Origin: Stappia sp. BW2
GTDB lineage: Bacteria; Pseudomonadota; Alphaproteobacteria; Rhizobiales; Stappiaceae
Direction of reading: 5' to 3'
Assembly (NCBI RefSeq): GCF_008107695.1
Contig: NZ_VIRG01000066.1
Location: 1,302,001-1,366,000, forward strand
Length of the DNA: 64,000 bases
Below, in pieces: positions 1-8,221 of the stretch (its first letter is position 1; each line of letters begins with the position of its first letter). The notes beneath the pieces were generated by a model, which was given only the letters and a program-made list of their open reading frames with translations, had not been told where the DNA came from and made no database searches. The position numbers were made by a program, and so were the translations under genes.

Positions 1-1
1 C

Positions 2-898
2 TACCCGCTGGAACCGCCCCGGGGCCGATCCGGCCGGCCGGAAGTCGGGCGTCAGTCCTATTCGATTTCCGCGCTGAACGAGTTCGACGACCTGATCGAC
101 GACATCTACGACCTGTCGGAACAGCAGGGCCTCGAGATCGACACCATGATCCACGAGGAAGGCGCGGCGCAGATGGAAATCAACCTGCGCCACGGCCAGC
201 CGCTGGCCCTGGCCGACCAGGTGTTCCTGTTCAAGCGCACGATCCGTGAAGCCGCGCTGCGGCACGAAATGTATGCCACCTTCATGTCGAAGCCGATGTC
301 GAACCAGCCGGGTTCGGCGATGCACATCCACCAGTCGGTGATCGACAAGGAAACCGGGCTCAACATCTTTGCCGACGAAAACGGCGAGGAAACCCCGGCG
401 TTCCTGTCGTTCATCGCCGGTCACCAGCGGTTCCTGCCGCGGGTCACCTGCATCATGGCGCCCTTCGTCAATTCCTACCGCCGGTTCTCCAAGACCTCGA
501 CCGCGCCGGTAAACGTCTATTGGGGCTACGACAACCGCACGGTTGGCCTGCGCGTGCCCTATTCCAACGCCCAGGCCCGGCGACTGGAAAACCGTGTGCC
601 GGGGTCCGACGTCAACCCGTATCTCGCCATCGCCGCAAGTCTTGCCTGCGGGTATCTGGGCATGGTCCGCGGTTTGAAGCCTGATTCTCCGAAGTCCGAT
701 GACTGTTCGGAGCGGTCCAAGTCCCTGCCGCGGGGCTTGCCCGAGTCTCTCGCCAAGTTCGAAAAATCCGAAGAAATGATCGAGGTGTTCGGCGAACAGT
801 TCGTCGCCACCTACCGAGCGATCAAATACGAGGAATTTGAAACCTTCATGTCCGTGATCAGTCCCTGGGAGCGGGAATACCTGCTGCTCAACGTCTGA
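2..898 (+). CDS. Glutamine synthetase family protein, PuuA-like (5'-truncated)
   Basis: This is the C-terminal 298 codons of a GlnA-fold ligase whose start lies left of the window; the frame is open to base 2. Family hallmarks are visible: an EEGAAQMEIN segment (metal-binding glutamates), SKPMSNQPGSAMHIHQS (the active-site histidine region), and the arginine-rich NRTVGLRVP and ARRLENRVPGSDVNPYL segments. Proteins of this class couple ATP hydrolysis to gamma-glutamylation of ammonia or, in the PuuA subgroup, of putrescine and other amines. The next gene, 31 bp downstream on the same strand, is a class III aminotransferase of the type paired with PuuA, so amine (putrescine-like) catabolism is inferred rather than housekeeping glutamine synthesis. 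The substrate cannot be decided from sequence alone. Confidence 0.85.
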   Translation, partial: YPLEPPRGRSGRPEVGRQSYSISALNEFDDLIDDIYDLSEQQGLEIDTMIHEEGAAQMEINLRHGQPLALADQVFLFKRTIREAALRHEMYATFMSKPMSNQPGSAMHIHQSVIDKETGLNIFADENGEETPAFLSFIAGHQRFLPRVTCIMAPFVNSYRRFSKTSTAPVNVYWGYDNRTVGLRVPYSNAQARRLENRVPGSDVNPYLAIAASLACGYLGMVRGLKPDSPKSDDCSERSKSLPRGLPESLAKFEKSEEMIEVFGEQFVATYRAIKYEEFETFMSVISPWEREYLLLNV

Positions 899-929
899 TC
901 CCGTCTGTCACTATCCGGAGCGTTCGCCA

Positions 930-2324
930 ATGACGGCCCATTCCAACATCTATCCGACCAAGGCCCTTCAGGAACTCGATGCCGCCCATCACTGGCATCC
1001 GTTTTCCGACATGAAGTCGCTGAACGAGGAAGGCAGCCGGGTGATTACCCATGCCGACGGCATCTGGCTGACGGATTCGGAGGGCAACCGTATCCTGGAC
1101 GGCATGGCTGGTCTGTGGTGCGTTCAGGTGGGCCATGGCCGCAAGGAAATTGCGGACGCCGTCTACAAGCAGATGAACGAGCTGTCCTATTACAACACGT
1201 TCTTCAAGACGACCCATCCGCCTGCGATTGCCCTTTCGGAAAAGCTGGCGAAACTGGCGCCCGATCACATCAACCGGGTGTTCTACTGCTCGTCAGGCTC
1301 CGAGGCCAACGACACCGTGTTCCGCATGGTCCGCACCTATTGGGACAAGATGGGGAAACCGGACAAGAAGGTGATCATCGGCCGTTGGAACGGGTATCAC
1401 GGCTCCACGCTTGCCGGCACCAGCCTGGGCGGCATGAAGGGCATGCATGAGCAGGGCGACCTTCCGGTTGCCGGCGTCCATCACATCGACCAGCCCTACT
1501 GGTTCGGTGAAGGCCATGAGATGAGCCCGGAAGAGTTCGGTGTCTTTGCAGCCCGCAAGCTGGAACAAGCCATCGATGAAATCGGCGAAGACAAGGTCGC
1601 GGCCTTCATTGCCGAACCGATCCAGGGTGCGGGCGGTGTCATCATTCCGCCGGAGACCTATTGGCCCGAAATCCGCCGCATCCTCGACGAGCGCGACATC
1701 CTGTTCGTTTCCGACGAGGTCATCTGCGGGTTCGGCCGTCTCGGCGAATGGTTCGGCTCGACCCACTACGGCATGAAGCCGGACCTGATGCCGATCGCCA
1801 AGGGCCTGACCTCCGGTTATCTGCCGATGGGTGGTGTCATGGTGTCCGACCGTGTGGCCGAGGGCCTGATGCTGTCGGGCGAGGAGTTCTACCACGGCTA
1901 TACCTATTCCGGTCATCCGGCCTGTGCCGCGGCAGCCCTCGCCAATCTGGAGATCATCGAGCGCGAAGGCCTGGTCGAGCGCGTCAAGACCGATATCGGC
2001 CCTTATCTCAAGGAACGCTGGCTGAAGCTGGGCGATCATCCGTTGATCGGCGAAGCGCGCATGACCGGCCTTGTCGGTGCGCTGGAACTGGTACCGGACA
2101 AGAAAAACCCGCACCGGCCGTTCAAGGACGTCGGCACCGCTGGCACCATCTGCCGCGACATTTCCTTCGGCAACGGCATGGTCATGCGGGCAGTGCGCGA
2201 CAGCCTGATCATCTCGCCGCCGCTGGTCCTGACCCATGAAGAAGCGGACATTCTGGTAGAAACCGCCGAGAAGACCCTCGACGAAGGCTATCAGGCGCTG
2301 AAGCGCGACGGCTGGCTGGGATAA
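930..2324 (+). CDS. Class III (omega) aminotransferase, putrescine/amine-pyruvate type
   Basis: This 464-residue PLP enzyme is full length for the family. It shows [11 protein letters not shown] near residue 125 (PLP-phosphate binding), a [15 protein letters not shown] block near 260, and the Schiff-base lysine in [15 protein letters not shown] near residue 290. Family members move an amino group from a terminal amine (putrescine, cadaverine, beta-alanine, taurine) to pyruvate or 2-oxoglutarate in the cytoplasm. It follows a PuuA-like ligase by 31 bp and a strong hairpin terminator sits 30 bp after its stop, so the two genes look like the end of one amine-catabolism operon. It resembles the aminotransferase at 52875-54227 but the two are not close copies. 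The exact substrate is not determined. Confidence 0.85.
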   Translation: MTAHSNIYPTKALQELDAAHHWHPFSDMKSLNEEGSRVITHADGIWLTDSEGNRILDGMAGLWCVQVGHGRKEIADAVYKQMNELSYYNTFFKTTHPPAIALSEKLAKLAPDHINRVFYCSSGSEANDTVFRMVRTYWDKMGKPDKKVIIGRWNGYHGSTLAGTSLGGMKGMHEQGDLPVAGVHHIDQPYWFGEGHEMSPEEFGVFAARKLEQAIDEIGEDKVAAFIAEPIQGAGGVIIPPETYWPEIRRILDERDILFVSDEVICGFGRLGEWFGSTHYGMKPDLMPIAKGLTSGYLPMGGVMVSDRVAEGLMLSGEEFYHGYTYSGHPACAAAALANLEIIEREGLVERVKTDIGPYLKERWLKLGDHPLIGEARMTGLVGALELVPDKKNPHRPFKDVGTAGTICRDISFGNGMVMRAVRDSLIISPPLVLTHEEADILVETAEKTLDEGYQALKRDGWLG

Positions 2325-2354
2325 GCGGCACACCGAACGCCAGCAACCAAGGTC

Positions 2355-2388
2355 AAAGCCCGGCTGCGATATTGCGGCCGGGCTTTTT
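2355..2388 (+). terminator. Rho-independent terminator after the aminotransferase
   Basis: A perfect 10-bp stem AAAGCCCGGC / GCCGGGCTTT (2355-2364 with 2377-2386) and a 12-nt loop end in a run of T. It lies 30 bp downstream of the aminotransferase stop on the plus strand. Confidence 0.85.
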
Positions 2389-2499
2389 CATTCAGTTCAG
2401 GCCTGCAATGGCGTTCAACCGCTTCATGACATCGTCGTCCAGCTTGAGGCTGGCGGCAAGGCTCATCATCTCGACGTCGAGCGCGGCCGCCGCGATCGG

Positions 2500-2703
2500 G
2501 CTGGCACAGGCCGGTCATGGATTCGTACATACGTTCCGAAACTGGCTGGAGCCGCATTTCGAATCCGGAACCCTGATGCCGGTGCTGACTGACTGGTGGG
2601 TGGAGTTCGATGGTCCGCGCCTCTATTTTCAAGCCGGTTCATGCCAAGCCCGTTGCGTGCCTTTGTCGACTACGTTGGCAAACAGCGTGCTTCCTGCCCT
2701 GAT
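2500..2703 (+). pseudogene. LysR-family regulator, C-terminal remnant with frameshift
   Basis: From about 2503 the plus strand reads a segment typical of the last 60 residues of LysR effector domains: [20 protein letters not shown], then [10 protein letters not shown] and RLYFQAG. The reading then shifts by one base, and the usual LysR ending continues in another frame from 2641 as [17 protein letters not shown], ending at a TAG at 2701-2703. No DNA-binding domain or start precedes it. The preceding 100 bp hold only a short minus-strand fragment (about 40 codons, ending [16 protein letters not shown], no start codon). I read the stretch between the aminotransferase and mbfA as decayed coding sequence. 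A sequencing error could explain the frameshift but not the missing N-terminus. Confidence 0.6.
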
Positions 2704-2816
2704 TAGCAAGAGCAGCCCCCTGGCGGATACAACCGATGCGGGGTACATGCGTCATCATGGCGCCTGTCGGAACCTGCATTCTTGACTTTCAGGTCTTGCC
2801 ATTCTCCCTCGCAGGA

Positions 2817-2839
2817 GCTTGAGTTGAAATATCTCAAGC
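2817..2839. promoter_or_regulatory. Inverted repeat in the mbfA leader, candidate iron operator
   Basis: GCTTGAG and CTCAAGC form perfect 7-bp arms around a 9-nt AT-rich spacer, 25 bp before the mbfA start. mbfA homologues are controlled by the haem-dependent regulator Irr. This palindrome does not match the usual Irr box and its TGA...TCA spacing is 11 rather than the 9 of RirA boxes, so the binding protein is unknown. Confidence 0.35.
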
Positions 2840-2864
2840 ACGGCGCATTTAAGGAAAAACCTTT

Positions 2865-3848
2865 ATGCTCAGACGGTTCTTCACGCTGCGAAAACGGGAT
2901 TTCTCGTCCCTTTCGGAACAGGAAATCCTGGCGCTCGCGATTTCCTCCGAAGAAGACGACGCCCGCATCTACAAGTCTTATGCCGATGGGCTGCGCGATC
3001 AGTTTCCGCAATCGGCCAAAGTCTTCGATGACATGGCGGAAGAGGAAAACCAGCACAGGCGACGGCTGATCGAACAGCACCGGGCCCGGTTTGGCGAAAC
3101 GATACCGCTCATTCGCCGGGAGCATGTGCGTGGCTATTATGATCGCAAGCCCGACTGGCTCGTGCGCCCGCTTGGGCTGGAAAAGGTCCGGGCGATGGCA
3201 GAGGACATGGAAGCGCAGGCCTACCGCTTCTACATCGAAGCAGCCAAGCGCACGTCGGACGCAGGAACCCGCAAGCTTCTGGGTGACCTTGCGGTGGCCG
3301 AAAAAGGGCATGAAAGCCTGGCCCAGCGCCTTGGCGAAAAATACACGCCCGAAGACGTACAGGAGCAAGAGCGCCAGACAGAACGCCGGCAATTCATCCT
3401 GACCTATATCCAGCCGGGCCTTGCCGGCCTGATGGACGGGTCGGTGTCGACACTGGCCCCGATCTTTGCCGCCGCCTTCGCAACGCAGGACACCTGGCAG
3501 ACGTTCCTCGTCGGGCTGTCGGCCTCCGTCGGGGCGGGTATTTCCATGGGTTTTACGGAAGCAGCCCATGACGATGGCGTCTTGTCCGGACGCGGATCAC
3601 CGCTCAAACGCGGTCTTGCTTCCGGCATCATGACCGCGCTTGGCGGCCTCGGGCACGCCCTGCCCTATCTCATTCCACAGTTCTGGACAGCGACAAGCGT
3701 CGCGGCCGTCGTCGTTTTCTTCGAATTGTGGGCGATTGCCTGGATCCAGAACCGCTACATGGAAACACCGTTCCTGCGGGCCGCCTTTCAGGTTGTGCTT
3801 GGCGGTTCTCTGGTCTTTGCCGCAGGTGTGCTCATCGGCAACGCATAG
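2865..3848 (+). CDS. mbfA: Membrane-bound ferritin MbfA (Er-VIT1 iron exporter)
   Basis: The protein has 327 residues. Residues 1 to about 160 form an erythrin/ferritin-like domain with two helix pairs bearing di-iron ligands, visible as SSEEDDARIY, EEENQHRRRL, MEAQAYRFYIEA and EKGHESLA. Residues about 175-327 form a VIT1/CCC1-type membrane domain (GLAGLMDGSVSTLAPIFAA, then several hydrophobic helices). MbfA of Bradyrhizobium and Agrobacterium exports ferrous iron and protects against iron and peroxide stress; that function is transferred from the family. The start is set by AAGGA about 9 bp upstream of ATG. The gene stands alone, between a decayed LysR fragment and the DGPF/sigma pair. A perfect 7-bp-arm palindrome in its leader is a likely regulatory site. 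Confidence 0.9.
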   Translation: MLRRFFTLRKRDFSSLSEQEILALAISSEEDDARIYKSYADGLRDQFPQSAKVFDDMAEEENQHRRRLIEQHRARFGETIPLIRREHVRGYYDRKPDWLVRPLGLEKVRAMAEDMEAQAYRFYIEAAKRTSDAGTRKLLGDLAVAEKGHESLAQRLGEKYTPEDVQEQERQTERRQFILTYIQPGLAGLMDGSVSTLAPIFAAAFATQDTWQTFLVGLSASVGAGISMGFTEAAHDDGVLSGRGSPLKRGLASGIMTALGGLGHALPYLIPQFWTATSVAAVVVFFELWAIAWIQNRYMETPFLRAAFQVVLGGSLVFAAGVLIGNA

Positions 3849-4008
3849 GCAGTGGGTGGGAGCACCCGTTTCCAGAACGAACGGGTCTCCTTCCGGACAG
3901 CAAGGGTGAGGCCGGCGGGCAAATTTTCTCTTTTTTTGGTCCGGCTGTCGGCTAAGCTCGCACCTGAACGTTCCTTGGGTATCAATCCAGGGAACCGGAG
4001 GGACCGAC

Positions 4009-4401
4009 ATGCTGTTTTCCGTATTGATTTATGCCAGTGAAGATTTCATCGACGCTCTGCCACCGGAAGAGCTTGCCACCATCTATCAGAAACACGGCGC
4101 TTTTCACGAACACACCAAGACGAACAAGTCCTTCGCCGCTGCCACCAGACTGATGTCGACGGGAACATCCGTCACCATCAACAAGAACAACGACGACTTT
4201 GTTGTTACCGATGGGCCCTTTGCGGAGACGAAAGAGCAGTTCATGGGCTTTTACCTGATCGACTGCCCGACACTGGAAGAGGCAATCGAGGCGGTGAAGA
4301 TCCTGCCGCTCGATCATGGCCGCATTGAAATCCGCCCGGTGCAGTTCTTCGAGGGAGCTGATTTCAAGAATGCCGAGCGCCTGGTTATCAACGCATCTTA
4401 G
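4009..4401 (+). CDS. YCII/DGPF-domain protein
   Basis: This 130-residue cytoplasmic protein belongs to the YCII-related family and carries the naming motif as VTDGPFAETKEQFMGFYLI around residues 65-85. No enzymatic activity is established for the family. DGPF proteins are the standard genomic partners, and in studied cases transcriptional targets, of ECF42 sigma factors. The sigma gene here starts inside this gene (32-bp overlap), so the two are translationally coupled. Upstream at 3849-4008 there is a short promoter region with no terminator that I can see. The start has GGAGGGACCGAC just before ATG, a strong ribosome-binding site. Confidence 0.85.
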   Translation: MLFSVLIYASEDFIDALPPEELATIYQKHGAFHEHTKTNKSFAAATRLMSTGTSVTINKNNDDFVVTDGPFAETKEQFMGFYLIDCPTLEEAIEAVKILPLDHGRIEIRPVQFFEGADFKNAERLVINAS

Positions 4402-5614
4402 GGCAGCCCGCCCGCGTGTGCTGGCGGCTCTCAATCGCGTCTTCGGCGACATCGACCTTGCCGAGGACGCGTTTCAGGAGGCCTCACTCAGAGCCCTCAA
4501 GGCCTGGTCACCCGACCAGTTGCCGGGCGATCCCGTCTCCTGGCTGATCGTCGCAGGACGCAATGCCGGCGTCGATGCCTTGCGCAAACGCAAGAGGGAA
4601 ACGCTCACGGCACCGGACGATCTCGTCCCGCTTTCAAAGGGCCCTCATCCGGAAGATGACCTGACGCAGTCACTGGATCATGCTGTCTACCGGGACGACA
4701 TTCTGCGCCTTCTGTTTACCTGCTGTCACCCGGTACTGCGCCGGGACCAGCAGATTGCCCTTTCGCTGAAAATCGTCGCCGGTCTCACGGTCGAGGAAAT
4801 TGCCCGTGCGTTCCTTGTCCAGCCCAAGACCATGGAACAGCGCATCACGCGGGCCAAGAAGCGGCTGCAGGCAGCGAACCTCACTTATGAAGAACCGGAC
4901 AGGACCGCCCGTTCCGAACGGCTTTCAGCCGTTGCCAATGCCATCTATCTGATCTTCAACGAAGGCTATTGCGCATCGCAGGGAGAAGAGCTGATCCGGG
5001 AACCTCTGTGCGAGGAAGCGATCCGTCTTGCCCGCCTGATCGTCCGACTTTTTCCCGAAGAACCGGAACTGCGCGGGCTGCTTGCCCTGTGCCTGATCCA
5101 GCATTCCCGCCGCAGCGCGCGGCTCAGTGAGGATGGCAGTGCCATTACGCTGGAAGATCAGGACCGTTCGCTCTGGGACCGGACACTGATCGCGGAGGGC
5201 AACGTTCTTCTTGAAGCTGCCCTGCGCAAGGCGCGACCCGGGCCCTTTCAGATCGAGGCGGCCATCGCCGCGACGCACACCCAGGCAGCCACCTATGAAC
5301 TGACCGACTGGGCGGAGATCGACCGGCTCTACCGGGCACTGCAACATATCGGGCCTTCGCCTGTTGTCGCGCTCAACCGCGCCGTGGTCCAGGCAAAGCT
5401 GCAAGGACCGCAGGAGGCGTTGTGCAGTCTGGAAAAGCTTTCGGGTTCTCTGGAGCGCTACCCGAATTTCCATGTTGTGCGCGCCACGTTTCTGCAAGAC
5501 CTGGGCCGGTACGAAGAAGCTCTGGCGGGTTTTCGGACCGCGCTGGACTTTGCCGGTACCGATGTCGACCGCGCCCACATCCTCAAGAAGATGAGCGGTC
5601 TTCACAGAAAGTGA
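4370..5614 (+). CDS. ECF RNA polymerase sigma factor, ECF42/SigJ-like with C-terminal TPR domain
   Basis: The product is about 414 residues, far longer than a minimal ECF sigma. Region 2 is at the N-terminus (RVFGDIDLAEDAFQEASLRA), region 4 at about 115-165 (SLKIVAGLTVEEIARAFLV, then a recognition helix with QRITRAKKRL), followed by about 230 residues of helical TPR-like sequence typical of ECF42. No anti-sigma gene is adjacent, in keeping with that group, where the C-terminal extension takes over control. ATG at 4370 is chosen because it follows GAGGGAG with workable spacing and gives the normal N-terminus; an in-frame ATG at 4316 would add 18 residues unlike the family. It overlaps the DGPF gene by 32 bp. 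Confidence 0.85.
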   Translation: MPSAWLSTHLRAARPRVLAALNRVFGDIDLAEDAFQEASLRALKAWSPDQLPGDPVSWLIVAGRNAGVDALRKRKRETLTAPDDLVPLSKGPHPEDDLTQSLDHAVYRDDILRLLFTCCHPVLRRDQQIALSLKIVAGLTVEEIARAFLVQPKTMEQRITRAKKRLQAANLTYEEPDRTARSERLSAVANAIYLIFNEGYCASQGEELIREPLCEEAIRLARLIVRLFPEEPELRGLLALCLIQHSRRSARLSEDGSAITLEDQDRSLWDRTLIAEGNVLLEAALRKARPGPFQIEAAIAATHTQAATYELTDWAEIDRLYRALQHIGPSPVVALNRAVVQAKLQGPQEALCSLEKLSGSLERYPNFHVVRATFLQDLGRYEEALAGFRTALDFAGTDVDRAHILKKMSGLHRK

Positions 5615-5755
5615 CCACGTCACCAGCTATCGCTGCCTGAGACCAAATCCGCCCAGAAGATTTTTTTGCAGCTCCTGTCGGATCGCTCCCTTCCCCGCCG
5701 TCCTCTGATCACCTGGCTCGACCAGGCGACCTGTTCAACGATGAGGACGAAAGAC

Positions 5756-6139
5756 ATGAGCACTCCGTCGCAAACCCATGGCGCATTCAGCTGGATGGAA
5801 CTTCACTGCGCCGATGGCGCCAAGGCACAGGCCTTCTATTCCGGCCTGCTCGGCTGGGGAACGAAAACCGTGGATGTGGGTGTCGGCCCCTACACGATGA
5901 TCCTGAACAACGAGGAGATGATAGGTGGCTTTCCTGCGATGGAAACCGACACCCCGCGCTGGCTGCCCTACGTGACAGTCGACAATGTCGATGCGCGTGT
6001 CGAAAAGGCGCGCGGCCTCGGTGCAACGGTGGCAATGGAACCGATGGACGTTCCAAACGTCGGCCGCATGGCGACGATCATTGATCCGCTCGGCGGTGTC
6101 ATCGCGATGATCAAATACAGTGAGCCCGCCGACGCATGA
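5756..6139 (+). CDS. VOC (glyoxalase/bleomycin-resistance) superfamily protein
   Basis: This 127-residue protein has the paired beta-alpha-beta-beta-beta layout of the vicinal oxygen chelate fold: FSWMELHCADGAKAQAFYSG at the start and a second half around WLPYVTVDNVDARVEKARGLG, ending DPLGGVIAMIKY. VOC proteins include metal-dependent isomerases, dioxygenases and drug-binding proteins; the reaction here is unknown. ATG at 5756 is used because the upstream codons at 5666-5755 do not look like the family and GAGGACGAAAG precedes this ATG. It follows the ECF sigma gene by 140 bp on the same strand and could belong to that regulon. Confidence 0.8.
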   Translation: MSTPSQTHGAFSWMELHCADGAKAQAFYSGLLGWGTKTVDVGVGPYTMILNNEEMIGGFPAMETDTPRWLPYVTVDNVDARVEKARGLGATVAMEPMDVPNVGRMATIIDPLGGVIAMIKYSEPADA

Positions 6140-6263
6140 ATGCGCCTGGCGGTTGACACATGACGCCCCGCCCCTCAGCCGCCCCGGCCTTGCGCCGGGG
6201 TTCGCCTGATGGCGAGCAACCCGCGTCCGTCTTTCGACAGGACTTTCCCGAAGGAATTCCCTT

Positions 6264-6665
6264 ATGCAACCGATAACTTTTCTGCCGGTGACGGCTCTCT
6301 TTGTTGCTGTGTTTGCCTTGCTGCAGGTGCCTATGACCGTGGCCGTCGGCCTCCGGCGGGCCAAAAGCGGTGTCCAGTTTCTGGATGGAGGTGATGAGAC
6401 CCTGATGAGGCGCATGCGGGCGCACGGCAATTTTACGGAAACCTCGCCGATGAGCCTGCTGGCCATGGGCACCGCGGAGCTTGCCGGAGCACCGGGGATG
6501 TTGCTCTGGTCCGTCGGCGGCGCCTTGCTGGTCGGCCGCATTCTGCATTACGGCACGCTGGTCACGTCCGGTTTCGGCATCGGTCGGGCCATCGGCATGA
6601 TCCTGACGCTGGCATCGCTGGTGATCTTTCCGGTTTATGTGCTGGCACAGTTTTTCCGTCAGTAA
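6264..6665 (+). CDS. MAPEG family membrane protein (first of two)
   Basis: The protein has 133 residues and four hydrophobic segments. It carries the MAPEG signature RRMRAHGNFTETSP near residue 50 and a GRILHYGTL segment near 95. MAPEG proteins are integral membrane enzymes, including microsomal-type glutathione transferases, that bind glutathione and lipophilic substrates; the bacterial members are mostly uncharacterised. AAGGAA lies 11 bp before the ATG. A GC hairpin (CCCCGGC/GCCGGGG at about 6183-6201) separates it from the VOC gene, without a T run. A second MAPEG gene lies at 50682-51086 with the same signature. Confidence 0.85.
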   Translation: MQPITFLPVTALFVAVFALLQVPMTVAVGLRRAKSGVQFLDGGDETLMRRMRAHGNFTETSPMSLLAMGTAELAGAPGMLLWSVGGALLVGRILHYGTLVTSGFGIGRAIGMILTLASLVIFPVYVLAQFFRQ

Positions 6666-6689
6666 ACGGTGAGCCGTGCCCACTGGCAG

Positions 6690-7484
6690 TCAGAACTTGT
6701 ACCAGAGAAAGAGGCCGCCATGGCCGTTCAGCGCTTCGCCGCGATCTTCGACAATCGGGCTGTCGGCCATACTGCCGAGAAGCACCGAGCCGCCAACGAG
6801 ACCACCCACGCCCCAGTGTTCGGTAACCGCGAACCTTGAGGACACATCAACGCTTACATCCCGGAAGCCGGCGTCGGCCTTGTATTCCTTAAGGCCACTT
6901 GCGGCCGCGCCCTTCGCGGTCACGGAATAATAGGCATCTGCATAGGCCTCGTCGGCAAAGGTCGTCGACACATCGAGGCCAAACGCTAAACGCTGCGTGG
7001 CATTGATTTCGTAGCCCAGACTGAAGGTTGCCGTGGTGCCGCTGTCGCCGATCACGTCATGGGCGATGTCGACACTGGCCCCGAGCGAGTCGCGATCCAA
7101 CAGCAGACCGGCGTAGCCACCGCCAACCGTCCCCCCGACCCACAGTTCCTCGTCGACATCCGGAAGTTTGTCGACGACCTTGTCGGACACATCCTTACGG
7201 CCGCTACCGTAACCGATCAGAGGCCCGGCATAAAAGCTCTCGAACGGGAGCACGTTGGCGGTTGCCGTCAACCCGTTGAACTTGACGAAATACGGCCCTT
7301 TTTGCACCGACGCGATGATGCCGGGAACGAACCCATAATCCTTTGACCCCAGATACTCCGGGCCAAAGAAGGGGCCGGCGCCGACCAAGACGCTCCAGTC
7401 CGTTTGCTCCTCCCCTCTTGCGGGAGCTGTGGCAAGGGCGAGACTTGCAAGGAGGCTAGCGCGCAAATAACAGTTAGACGACAT
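6690..7484 (-). CDS. MipA/OmpV family outer-membrane protein
   Basis: This 264-residue protein has a short Sec signal peptide (LRASLLASLALATAPARG) followed by a beta-barrel-like sequence with alternating hydrophobic residues. GPEYLGSKDYGFVPGI near residue 45 is typical of MipA/OmpV, and the protein ends in a C-terminal Phe (FLWYKF) as outer-membrane barrels do. Family members are scaffolds or porins linked to murein enzymes, osmolarity and polycation or antibiotic sensitivity; the role here is not known. AAGGG precedes the ATG. It diverges from the TetR gene at 7591 across about 105 bp containing an inverted repeat, so control by that TetR protein is likely. Confidence 0.85.
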   Translation of the reverse strand: MSSNCYLRASLLASLALATAPARGEEQTDWSVLVGAGPFFGPEYLGSKDYGFVPGIIASVQKGPYFVKFNGLTATANVLPFESFYAGPLIGYGSGRKDVSDKVVDKLPDVDEELWVGGTVGGGYAGLLLDRDSLGASVDIAHDVIGDSGTTATFSLGYEINATQRLAFGLDVSTTFADEAYADAYYSVTAKGAAASGLKEYKADAGFRDVSVDVSSRFAVTEHWGVGGLVGGSVLLGSMADSPIVEDRGEALNGHGGLFLWYKF

Positions 7485-7517
7485 AAGACAACCCTTCTTA
7501 CTGTGACCCCAGCAATG

Positions 7518-7574
7518 TTGTCACTGTCTATATATCGAAATTGATGTCGTCAACCGAAAAGTTGACAGTGTCTA
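7518..7574. promoter_or_regulatory. Divergent operator region between MipA and TetR genes
   Basis: The region contains the inverted repeat GTCAAC-N6-GTTGAC (7549-7566) and two related blocks, TTGTCACTGTCTA at 7518-7530 and GTTGACAGTGTCTA at 7561-7574, that share TGTC/GACA half-sites. The second block ends 5 bp before the TetR ribosome-binding site, as expected for autorepression. Binding is inferred from position and symmetry only. Confidence 0.45.
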
Positions 7575-7590
7575 CTTTGGAGGAAAGAGG

Positions 7591-8202
7591 CTGAGCGATC
7601 CGACCTATCATCACGGAAACCTGAAAGAGGCCCTTATCCAGGCAGGGCTGGACATTCTGCGCGAAGACGGTCTGGAAGCCCTGTCACTTCGGGCCTGTGC
7701 CGCCCGTGCTGGCGTGTCCCATGGTGCGCCGAAAAACCACTTCGCCAATCTTGCCGTTCTTCAAGCTGCTATCGCGACGGCAGGCTTCCGACAGTTTGCC
7801 GAAACTATGCGTCGTCACATGGCAGATGCGCAAAAAGACGCCCGTTCGCAGATACTTGCCAGCGCACGCGGTTACAGTGCTTTCGCGGAGGAAAACTCGC
7901 ATTTGTTCCGGCTGATGTTTTCCATGGAACGCCGGATCGACATCTATCCGGACCTTCTGCCGGCCAGCCAGGAAGCCTATGCGGTTCTAAGGGAAGTGTC
8001 TGAAGGACTTACTGCGGACAATTGCGAAAATCCGGTGCACCGGACATCCGTGGAGACCATGCTGTGGGCCTTTATTCACGGCTTTGCCAATCTGAAGGCC
8101 AATCGGCAGTTCTATACGGCCAATGCAGAAACCGGACGAGACCCGGCGCTGGAAGAGATTTTTCCGCAGTTGCGCTATCTGACTGGAAAGAAAGAAGACT
8201 GA
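7591..8202 (+). CDS. TetR/AcrR family regulator, CTG start
   Basis: The product has 203 residues. The N-terminal helix-turn-helix reads GLEALSLRACAARAGVSHGA, followed by an alpha-helical ligand domain. The first ATG in frame (7714) falls inside the helix-turn-helix and would destroy it. In frame upstream, the only good initiation site is CTG at 7591, preceded at 7579-7590 by GGAGGAAAGAGG, which gives (M)SDPTYHHGNLKEAL, the usual beginning of this TetR subgroup. It diverges from the MipA/OmpV gene and presumably represses it and itself. The inducer is unknown. Confidence 0.8.
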   Translation: MSDPTYHHGNLKEALIQAGLDILREDGLEALSLRACAARAGVSHGAPKNHFANLAVLQAAIATAGFRQFAETMRRHMADAQKDARSQILASARGYSAFAEENSHLFRLMFSMERRIDIYPDLLPASQEAYAVLREVSEGLTADNCENPVHRTSVETMLWAFIHGFANLKANRQFYTANAETGRDPALEEIFPQLRYLTGKKED

Positions 8203-8221
8203 CGCAGCCGGGTTGGAACCG

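Noticed and set aside
1293..2333. 346-codon minus-strand frame opposite the class III aminotransferase
   Set aside because: The plus strand carries intact PLP motifs; the minus frame is an antisense shadow.
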